The notes beneath the pieces were generated by a model, which worked only from the letters and a program-made list of their open reading frames with translations, ran no database searches and was not told where the DNA came from. Shown one piece after another: positions 7,374 to 12,812 of a stretch of DNA of 16,833 nt. A program made the translations under genes and the position numbers. The stretch covers positions 1-16,833 of the forward strand of contig QWPO01000173.1 in the NCBI GenBank assembly GCA_003669255.1. Reading direction: 5' to 3'. Position 1 is the stretch's first letter. The number at the start of each line of letters is the position of its first letter. Source of the stretch: Planctomycetota bacterium (GTDB taxonomy: Bacteria > Planctomycetota > Planctomycetia > Pirellulales > UBA1268).

Positions 7374-7388
7374 CGTTCGCGAACGTTG
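7371..7388. repeat. Perfect 18-bp palindrome at the cassette junction
   Basis: CAACGTTCGCGAACGTTG is its own complement. It overlaps both the outer CGAAC box and spacer of attC-like site C and the -35 region of the promoter at 7345-7373. It may be an operator, or an outcome of how the junction was formed. Confidence 0.5.
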
Positions 7389-7464
7389 GCGATCAGCAGC
7401 TCGCGACCAAGGGATTATCCATACCTGTGGGCCTCATCGCGAGTCTGCTGCATCGCGTGGTTCG
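7380..7464 (-). repeat. attC-like recombination site (site C)
   Basis: The plus strand reads CGAAC (7380-7384), spacer GTTGG, arm CGATCAGCAGCTCGCGA (7390-7406), a 30-nt loop, arm 7437-7455, spacer CGTG and GTTCG (7460-7464). The arms pair perfectly except for two unpaired bases, at 7444 and 7451, in the same places as in site B, while the centre of the stem differs from B. The stop codon of the upstream gene (7415) lies in the loop. Confidence 0.7.
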
Positions 7465-7882
7465 ACATTTCGGGGCCACTGAGCCGCTGATCCACCATCC
7501 GATCCGCAACGACAACGAATCGCTGGCACACCCAAATGGCGACGCCTGCGATAGCGAAGGACGCCACGATAGGCCACGACTCGTCGGGCGTCAGATTCCG
7601 CAGATCGACGCCCAACTGCCCGGGTGCCCTCGTGAGAAACGCGAGCAGGACGAGCGCGAGTATGCCAATCCACAACTTCGCGAGACGGCGATAATCCTGA
7701 CACCACAGAAGAACGCCGGTGGCACCAATCAACAGCCCGGGGATGCCGGGAAAGATCAGGTAGAGCCACCCGCCCAGTTGTGGCGCGCCTGCGAGTAACG
7801 GCGACGCAAGCAGCCAAACACCATATGTGACGGCCAGAAGACCGACTGTCCGTGGCAGGAGTTGGCGGGCTGGCATAGCCAA
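7415..7882 (-). CDS. Four-helix membrane protein, function unknown
   Basis: A 155-aa integral membrane protein with predicted helices near residues 11-30, 36-58, 69-86 and 105-124. The second contains a Gly/Pro-rich turn (FPGIPGLLIGATG). After the last helix a short charged tail ends SNHAMQQTRDEAHRYG. That tail is encoded by the arm and loop of attC-like site C, so it is recombination-site sequence read as protein rather than conserved gene. Two start codons are close together (7882 and 7876); 7882 is used. I recognise no family. As cassette cargo it is likely an accessory, possibly envelope-related, protein. No clear promoter is visible upstream. Confidence 0.7.
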   Translation of the reverse strand: MAMPARQLLPRTVGLLAVTYGVWLLASPLLAGAPQLGGWLYLIFPGIPGLLIGATGVLLWCQDYRRLAKLWIGILALVLLAFLTRAPGQLGVDLRNLTPDESWPIVASFAIAGVAIWVCQRFVVVADRMVDQRLSGPEMSNHAMQQTRDEAHRYG

Positions 7883-8011
7883 GGTGTTAATCCGTTTGTC
7901 GAACTGGTACTTCTACGGAGCCGCGTAATGCCGGAGCCGTGCAAGATAACGCTCAGCGGGCATCGTGGCGACCCGTCCCAAGTTTCGCTGTAGCCACGGG
8001 TTCGATCAACT

Positions 8012-8075
8012 CGGGCTCGAACGGGGCGGCGAGTTATACAGCGATTCGTGTCGTATAACGCGCCACGTTAGCCCG
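8012..8075 (-). repeat. attC-like recombination site (site D)
   Basis: The plus strand reads CGGGCTCGAAC (8012-8022), spacer GGGGC, arm GGCGAGTTATAC (8028-8039), a 13-nt loop, arm GTATAACGCGCC (8053-8064) and GTTAGCCCG (8067-8075). The inner arms pair at 11 of 12 positions. The outer arms pair CGGGCT with AGCCCG and AAC with GTT, leaving a two-base CG bulge. The left CGAAC box matches sites B and C. It begins 26 nt after the terminase gene stop. Confidence 0.6.
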
Positions 8076-8100
8076 TATCGGCCGAGCCTGTGGACGGCGG

Positions 8101-8535
8101 CTACCCTTCGGCAAGGAACCGGTCGAGTGCGTCCGGCTCGGACGGGGCCGGGGCGCCGATCTGCCGGCGGGCGGCGGCGGGTAGCCCGAGGGCTTTCTCG
8201 GTGGCGAGCAGGGTCCCCGAGAGTTTGAGCAGCATGGTCGCCGCCGGGGTCGGGGATCGGTAGCCGGTCGGGGTTTCCATCACGTCCCCGCCGGCGAGAC
8301 ATTCGACCGCATAGCGGCGGTGCATTTCGTGCAGGATCGCATAGCGGGCGACGGTGGCGGAATCCGCCGCCGACCAGGTTCCCATGCCCTGCATCGCCGC
8401 CACGGTCCGTTGCCAGACCTCGAGGGCGTGGGGGCAGCCGGCGACCTCGGGGGGCGGCTGCACGCTGCCGTCCGGCTTGGGGGTGCGGTCGATCGAGAGC
8501 AGCCGGGGCCGGGGACGTGGACCTCGTTTTCCCAT
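8101..8535 (-). CDS. Phage terminase small subunit, P27 family (orphan)
   Basis: A 144-aa protein opening MGKRGPRPRP, the basic start typical of P27-family small terminase subunits. Further features are P-rich KPDGSVQPPPEVAGCP, a helical WQRTVAAMQGMGTWSAADSATVARYA segment with the LxxxD-like pattern of that family, GYRSPTPAATMLLKLSGTLLATEKALGL, and a C-terminal acidic tail. In phages TerS recognises the packaging site and feeds DNA to the large subunit. No large subunit, portal or capsid gene is here, so it is an orphan. An attC-like hairpin lies 26 nt past its stop, making it look like cassette cargo. TACAAT at 8547-8542, 6 nt before the ATG, with no ribosome-binding site, would give a leaderless transcript if it is the -10 box. 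A remnant of a decayed prophage is the alternative. Confidence 0.8.
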   Translation of the reverse strand: MGKRGPRPRPRLLSIDRTPKPDGSVQPPPEVAGCPHALEVWQRTVAAMQGMGTWSAADSATVARYAILHEMHRRYAVECLAGGDVMETPTGYRSPTPAATMLLKLSGTLLATEKALGLPAAARRQIGAPAPSEPDALDRFLAEG

Positions 8536-8887
8536 GCCGGGATTGTACGAAACCCCCCTGCGGAAATGAGGGTTTTTGCGCGCGGCACTGGCGTGGGGTC
8601 TTGGGCGGCGCGGCAGATTCTCGAACGACCCTACCCCCCCTATTTGAGAATCCTGCGGGCCGGGGGCCGATTCTCAATTTCGGCCGCGCGTGCGAGAAGT
8701 GAAACGCCGGGGTTTATCTGGATCGCAGCCCCGGAGATTCGACCCGCCCCCAGGCCGGGGAGCGGCCGGACGGCAGCCGGCGAAACCCGGCCGCGCATAG
8801 CCCCGGCATAGCCCTGAGCATTTTCGTCCGACCGCCGAGTTTGGCGGTGCGAAGCGAAAACCCCTGCATTTGCAGGGAAAAAGAAAG
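8536..8887. other. Gene-free junction between the terminase gene and tRNA-Pro
   Basis: No credible gene; open frames here are shadows of high GC. It holds an imperfect hairpin AAACCC (8550-8555) with GGGTTT (8570-8575) followed by TT on the plus strand. It also holds a perfect inverted repeat TTGAGAATC (8644-8652) and GATTCTCAA (8669-8677), with a further GATTCTC at 8613-8619, and the tRNA terminator. If the island has an end next to the tRNA, it lies in this stretch. Confidence 0.5.
8862..8877 (-). terminator. Hairpin terminator of tRNA-Pro
   Basis: CCCTGCA and TGCAGGG pair perfectly around a TT loop, and on the minus strand the stem is followed by GTTTT. It begins 10 nt past the tRNA 3' end. 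Confidence 0.6.
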
Positions 8888-8962
8888 TCGGGGCGGAGAG
8901 ATTCGAACTCTCGACCTCCTGGTCCCAAACCAGGCGCGCTAGCCAGACTGCGCTACGCCCCG
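8888..8962 (-). tRNA. tRNA-Pro (anticodon UGG)
   Basis: Read on the minus strand, a 75-nt cloverleaf without encoded CCA. Acceptor arms are CGGGGCG and CGCCCCG with discriminator A, followed by T8-A9. The D stem is GCGC/GCGC. The anticodon arm is CCTGG-TTTGGGA-CCAGG, giving anticodon TGG. The variable loop is AGGTC and the T arm GAGAG-TTCGAAT-CTCTC. All stems pair. Its 3' end faces the accessory region, the usual orientation for a tRNA used as an integration target. The gene is intact, so an element inserted here would have restored the 3' end. Confidence 0.96.
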
Positions 8963-9032
8963 AAAGCGACGCATCGCCACGCCGCACGAGCAGTGTACCG
9001 CATGCCGGCTCGCGATTCCGCCAGGCCCCGGG

Positions 9033-10076
9033 TCAGTCGGTGATGTGCTCGAGAAGCCGCTGGAATTCGTCGAGATCCCCGAACGGGATTACGATCCGCC
9101 CGGCACCCTTGCCGTTGGCGTGCACCACCACCTTCACCCCCAGCGCCTGGCGGAGTTGATTCTCCACCGCCACCACCTGGCTCGCCCGACGCGTGGCTGG
9201 ACGCCCCGGCTTGCGCCGCGGCGCGAGCGCCGGACCCGCCGCGTCCGGCACACCGGCCGGCTCGGACATCACGTCGCCCATCTCGTCGGCCTCGTCGCCA
9301 CGAATGATCTCCTGCACCTCTGTCTCGACCGCGCGAACCGAAAGTCCTTCGGCCGCCACCCGGTCGGCGATGCGCACCTGCTCGTCCTCGTCGCCCAGTG
9401 GCAGTAGCGCCCGGGCATGGCCCATGGAAATCGAGCCGGCGCGCAGTCTCCGTTGCACGGCCTCCGGCAGTTCCAGCAGGCGGATCAGGTTGGCCACGGT
9501 GGAACGGTCGACCGAGAGCCGCTTGGCCAGTTCGTCCTGCGTGCAGTTCCACTGCACGATGTAACGCTTGAAGCTGGCCGCCTTCTCCAGCGCGTCGAGG
9601 TCGCGCCGCTGCAGGTTCTCCACGATGGCGATCTCGGCCATCTGCCGGTCGTCGACGTTGAGCACCCGGGCGGGGATGCGTTCCCAGCCCAGCCGCCGGG
9701 CCGCCGCCAGCCGGCGCTGGCCGACGATCAGTTCATACCTGTCGCCTCGGGCCCGGATCACGATCGGCTGGACGAGACCATGCTCACGCAGGCTCTCGGT
9801 CAACTCCGCAAGGTCGGCGGCATCGACGATGCTGCGCGGCTGCCAGGGATTGGGATCGACGAGTGCCACCGCGATGTCGTTGGCGGGGACCGCGGCGGCG
9901 GCCTGCTCGACCTCCTCTGGAGCATGCAGCATGAGCCGCGCGGCACCGGCGCCGAGCGAGGGCTTGGCGGCCACGGCGGCGGATCCCTCCACGACCACGG
10001 CACTGGCCGGATGATCGAGCCCGGCCCGTCCCAGCAGGGCCTCGAGTCCACGGCCCAGGCGTCGTTCCCTACTCAC
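9033..10076 (-). CDS. parB: Chromosome-partitioning protein ParB
   Basis: A 347-aa ParB that binds parS, loads as a CTP-dependent clamp and spreads on DNA to mark the origin region for segregation. The N-terminus has the RLGRGLEALLG motif that stimulates ParA (residues 6-16). The CTP-binding domain has NPWQPR (76-81), LVQPIVIR (101-108), GQRR at 119-122 where GERR is usual, and ENLQR at 154-158. A helix-turn-helix lies at about 178-200 (TQDELAKRLSVDRSTVANLI), and a C-terminal dimer domain ends RIVIPFGDLDEFQRLLEHI. A GTG start overlaps the parA stop by 8 nt, so translation is probably coupled. The Glu-to-Gln change in the GERR box (CAG at 9719-9717) is unusual and discussed in the findings. 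Confidence 0.95.
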   Translation of the reverse strand: MSRERRLGRGLEALLGRAGLDHPASAVVVEGSAAVAAKPSLGAGAARLMLHAPEEVEQAAAAVPANDIAVALVDPNPWQPRSIVDAADLAELTESLREHGLVQPIVIRARGDRYELIVGQRRLAAARRLGWERIPARVLNVDDRQMAEIAIVENLQRRDLDALEKAASFKRYIVQWNCTQDELAKRLSVDRSTVANLIRLLELPEAVQRRLRAGSISMGHARALLPLGDEDEQVRIADRVAAEGLSVRAVETEVQEIIRGDEADEMGDVMSEPAGVPDAAGPALAPRRKPGRPATRRASQVVAVENQLRQALGVKVVVHANGKGAGRIVIPFGDLDEFQRLLEHITD

Positions 10077-10815
10077 AGTCTCGTACCTCCATGCAGAGTT
10101 CCGTATAGGCCCGCGCTCCCTGTGAACGCGGCGCGTAGTCGATCACGCTCTGGGCGTGGCTGGGCGCCTCCGAGACGGCCACGTCCCGGGGGATCACCGT
10201 TTCGAAGACGATCTCGCCGAAGAAGTCGCGCACCTCGGCCTCCACCTCGGCTGTCAGCTCCAGGGCCGCGTCGTGCATGGTGAGCACGATGCCGCTGAAG
10301 CCGAGGCGGCCCGGGCGCTCGGCCATCACGTCGCGGATCACCTCGATCATCTGCGTGAGGCCTTCGAGGGCGAAGTATTCGCACTGGATCGGCATCAGCA
10401 CCTCGGTGCTGCCGGCCAGCGCCGTGCGGGTGAGTTCGCCGATCGACGGCGGGCAGTCGATGAGGCAGTAGTCCCAGGCCGCCAGACCCCGGGCCAGGTG
10501 GCTCTCCAGGACAGCGGATCCCTGCCGGGCCTGGGCGGCGATCCGTTCCACGTCGCGGACGCTGCGGCTGCCGGGCAGAAGCGACAACCCCGGCACCATC
10601 GTCTCGACCACCGAATCACGGAGTTGCGTCTCCAGCACGAGCGGATGGATGGCGGCGGGCACGGCGCCGAAACCGGTCGTGGCGTTGCACTGCGGGTCGA
10701 GATCGACGAGCAGCGTGCGCAGGCCGCCCCGGGCGAGACCGGCGGCGAGGTTGGAGGCGGTGGTCGTCTTGCCGACGCCACCCTTCTGGTTGGCCACGCA
10801 GAGAATCCTTCCCAC
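10069..10815 (-). CDS. parA: Chromosome-partitioning ATPase ParA (Soj)
   Basis: A ParA-type ATPase that works with ParB to move or position chromosome origins. From the GTG at 10815 it is 248 aa, the usual Soj length, starting GRILCVANQKGGVGKTTT, the deviant Walker A motif. Walker A' is LLVDLDPQCNATTG and Walker B is CLIDCPPS. Further family motifs are MPIQCEYFALEGLTQ and the C-terminal VIPRDVAVSEAPSHAQSV. GAGG 9 nt before the GTG supports this start. Other in-frame starts lie at 10830 (GTG) and 10860 (ATG), and the frame is open to 11007, but that longest form would translate across a parS-like site. It forms an operon with parB. Two parS-like sites sit directly upstream. Confidence 0.93.
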   Translation of the reverse strand: MGRILCVANQKGGVGKTTTASNLAAGLARGGLRTLLVDLDPQCNATTGFGAVPAAIHPLVLETQLRDSVVETMVPGLSLLPGSRSVRDVERIAAQARQGSAVLESHLARGLAAWDYCLIDCPPSIGELTRTALAGSTEVLMPIQCEYFALEGLTQMIEVIRDVMAERPGRLGFSGIVLTMHDAALELTAEVEAEVRDFFGEIVFETVIPRDVAVSEAPSHAQSVIDYAPRSQGARAYTELCMEVRDCE

Positions 10816-10945
10816 GCGCAGAATCCTCACCCACGGTTCCGGAGGCACGATGAGTGCCATCGGGATATCGGCCACCCGCGGCACGATCGTCACGTTGCGC
10901 GCGCGGACCCGCCAGAACCGCCACCGTGCGCAAGGTCGGCGCGGA

Positions 10946-10961
10946 GGTTCCACGTGAAACC
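10946..10961. promoter_or_regulatory. parS-like site 1
   Basis: GGTTCCACGTGAAACC matches the bacterial parS consensus (TGTTTCACGTGAAACA) at 13 of 16 positions, including the full CACGTGAAAC core. It lies just upstream of parA, the usual place for ParB nucleation. Confidence 0.75.
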
Positions 10962-10999
10962 ACCCGGCTTGCCCAGGTTCGCCGGCCATCCCAAGCCGC

Positions 11000-11015
11000 C
11001 GTTCCATGTGAAACG
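11000..11015. promoter_or_regulatory. parS-like site 2
   Basis: CGTTCCATGTGAAACG matches the parS consensus at 12 of 16 positions and lies 54 bp from site 1. A C-to-T change in the central CACGTG makes it weaker on paper. Confidence 0.6.
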
Positions 11016-11061
11016 CATGGCTGACTGTGGCGGGAGATCGCCCAAGCCCGCGGGCGTGCGG

Positions 11062-12384
11062 TCATTCGAGCGGGTTGAACACCAAACCGCTGGCGAGCTT
11101 TGGATAGAAGTAGGTGCTCTTGGCCGGCATGCGTTCGCCGGTCTCGCTCACCTTGCGGATGTCCTCCACGCTGGCCGGCATGACGAGGGCCGCGAACGGA
11201 TACGTGCCCGTGCCCAGGCCGTCGACCACCTCCCGGACCAGGTGCACGTAGCCGGGCGTGGGAATCTCTTTGGACCCGAGCAACTCGCCCACCACCAGCC
11301 GGTGCAGGATCGACACGCCTAGGCTGCGCCAGGCCGGCCCGTGGTCGGCCGCCACCGCGTCCATCCGGGCCTTGCCGGCGGCCGTGATCGTGGCCAGCGT
11401 CCAGACCTGGTCGCCCGCCGTGTAGAGCCCCAGCACCCCCTGGCTGCCCTCCAGTTCGATGCTCGTCCAGACGTTGTCGGCGGCCGCCGGGCCCTTGCCC
11501 ACGGCCCGCGTCGTGAAGCAGTCGCCGAGGCGGGTGGCCAGTTCGCCGGCGTTGGCAACCGTTGGCTGCACGAAGAGCCGGTGCGTGGGGAGCACGACCA
11601 GGCCTGGGTCGCTCATGCCCACGAGCATCATGAGCACGAAGTTGGCCGGATGGTCGGGCGGCAGGGACGCGCCACCGTGCTCGGCCGCCCAGGCCGCCGC
11701 CACCTCGTCGCGGTAGTTGCAGGCCGTCTCGTAGCGGTGATGGCCGTCGGCGATGAACACCGGCTTGGGCCCCATCAGCCCGGCCACCTTGGCCGCCACC
11801 GCCTCGTCGGCCAGCGGCCACATCCAGCTCTTCACGCCCAGGTGGTCGGTGGCCTCGATGGGCGGCTGGCCGGCCACGGACTTGTCGAGCAGATCCTGCA
11901 CCTCCCCGTGCGGGTCCGGGTACAGGCCGAACACCTGGCTGAGGTTCGCCCGGCAGGCCCGCGTGAGCAGGAGCCGGTCCTGCTTGGGGCCGCTCATCGT
12001 CTCTTCGTGCGGGTGGATGTTGCCGGTGCCGAACCGCTCCAGGCGGACGCGGGCCATGACGCCGCGGCGAACGTGCCGCGACCCCTCGACCTCGAACTCC
12101 TGGTGGTAGACGTAGAGGGCCGCGGCCGGCTCCTGCATGACGACCCCTTCCTCACGCCACTGGCGCAGGAACTTCGCTGCCCGCGTGTATTTGTTCGCCC
12201 GCTCGTCGTCGCCTGGCTCCTCCCGGTTGAGCTCCAGCCGGATCACGTTGGCGGGGTGCCGCTCGTAGAGCTTCGTCTGCAGGGCCGCGTCGATGACGTC
12301 GTAGGGTGGCGCGATCACCTGCGACAGGGCGCCGACGTGCTTGGGGTCGTAGCGGAGGCCGCGGAGTGGAGCGACGATGGGCAT
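11062..12384 (-). CDS. DUF1015 family protein
   Basis: From the ATG at 12384 the protein is 440 aa and shows the DUF1015 pattern throughout. The N-terminus is PLRGLRYDPKHVG, then VIAPPYDVID, HPANVIRLELN, ALYVYHQEF, IHPHEETMSGPKQDRL and the strongly conserved FIADGHHRYETA. The C-terminus reads STYFYPKLASGLVFNPL. Family length is about 400-450 aa, so it is complete. GAAGGA sits 6 nt upstream of the ATG; the frame stays open to 12483 but has no comparable signal. The family is cytoplasmic and its reaction is not known to me with confidence. It lies between ahcY and the par operon on the same strand, with gaps of about 430 and 250 nt, so probably not one operon. Confidence 0.9.
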   Translation of the reverse strand: MPIVAPLRGLRYDPKHVGALSQVIAPPYDVIDAALQTKLYERHPANVIRLELNREEPGDDERANKYTRAAKFLRQWREEGVVMQEPAAALYVYHQEFEVEGSRHVRRGVMARVRLERFGTGNIHPHEETMSGPKQDRLLLTRACRANLSQVFGLYPDPHGEVQDLLDKSVAGQPPIEATDHLGVKSWMWPLADEAVAAKVAGLMGPKPVFIADGHHRYETACNYRDEVAAAWAAEHGGASLPPDHPANFVLMMLVGMSDPGLVVLPTHRLFVQPTVANAGELATRLGDCFTTRAVGKGPAAADNVWTSIELEGSQGVLGLYTAGDQVWTLATITAAGKARMDAVAADHGPAWRSLGVSILHRLVVGELLGSKEIPTPGYVHLVREVVDGLGTGTYPFAALVMPASVEDIRKVSETGERMPAKSTYFYPKLASGLVFNPLE

Positions 12385-12632
12385 GCTGGTCCTTCGGGCT
12401 GCGGGGGAGGAATCGAAGCCGGAATGGTAGCAAACCGTGGCGGAGGTGCCGATGGTGCGGCGCCGGATCGGGGCTGCCGCCACCGTCTCGCCGGACGTTC
12501 ACTGCGCCCATCGTGGGCTCCGTTCACTCGGATGTGCCTGCGCTCCCGCCTCCATGCCTGCGCTGGTCACGTACGCCGTCTCAACGGTATGGGCAGCCCC
12601 GCGCGTCCCCAAGGCGATTGCCAGTGCGGCGT

Positions 12633-12648
12633 CGTTTCACGGGAAACG
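12633..12648. promoter_or_regulatory. parS-like site 3
   Basis: CGTTTCACGGGAAACG matches the parS consensus at 13 of 16 positions and is near-palindromic (CGTTTC...GAAACG). It lies in non-coding DNA about 1.8 kb upstream of parA, a typical spread for a parS cluster. Confidence 0.65.
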
Positions 12649-12665
12649 GTCGGCAGTCACCGTCG

Positions 12666-12697
12666 CTGCGGAAGCGGAGACGGCCGCCCGGAAGGCG
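12666..12697 (+). repeat. 32-bp module shared with the 120-bp tandem repeat
   Basis: This stretch agrees at 28 of 32 positions with 16735-16766 in the tandem repeat; the last 18 bases, ACGGCCGCCCGGAAGGCG, are identical. Here it forms most of a perfect hairpin. Confidence 0.6.
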
Positions 12698-12812
12698 GCC
12701 GTCTGGAGGGTGCAGGAAACCTCTCGCTTTCCTGCACCCGGCTCCGCGTTCGCCGGGGCCACGGATGGCCCGGCGAACGCAGCACTCAACAGCGAGCCAC
12801 AGGCTCGCTGTT
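12679..12812 (-). terminator. Four consecutive hairpins downstream of ahcY
   Basis: Hairpin 1 is 12679-12688 with 12694-12703 (10 bp, loop CGGAA). Hairpin 2 is 12708-12719 with 12728-12739 (12 bp, 8-nt loop). Hairpin 3 is 12746-12760 with 12667-like GC arm 12767-12780 (14 bp with one bulged G). Hairpin 4 is 12788-12798 with 12802-12812 (11 bp, 3-nt loop), starting on the last base of the ahcY stop codon. Hairpins 1, 2 and 4 pair perfectly. None has a clear T-run, so plain intrinsic termination is not assured; 3'-end protection is another reading. Confidence 0.6.

Larger units (their letters stand above)
12385..12811. other. Intergenic region with a parS-like site and a hairpin cluster
   Basis: No gene is convincing. 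The part next to the DUF1015 gene should hold that gene's promoter, though I see no clear boxes. A parS-like site lies at 12633-12648, and four strong hairpins fill 12679-12812 up to the ahcY stop. Confidence 0.6.

Noticed and set aside
8732..8755. attL/attR-type copy of the tRNA-Pro 3' end in the junction
   Set aside because: GAGATTCGACCCGCCCC looks a little like part of the tRNA but does not reproduce its 3' end; a true repeat would be expected at the far end of the element, outside the window.
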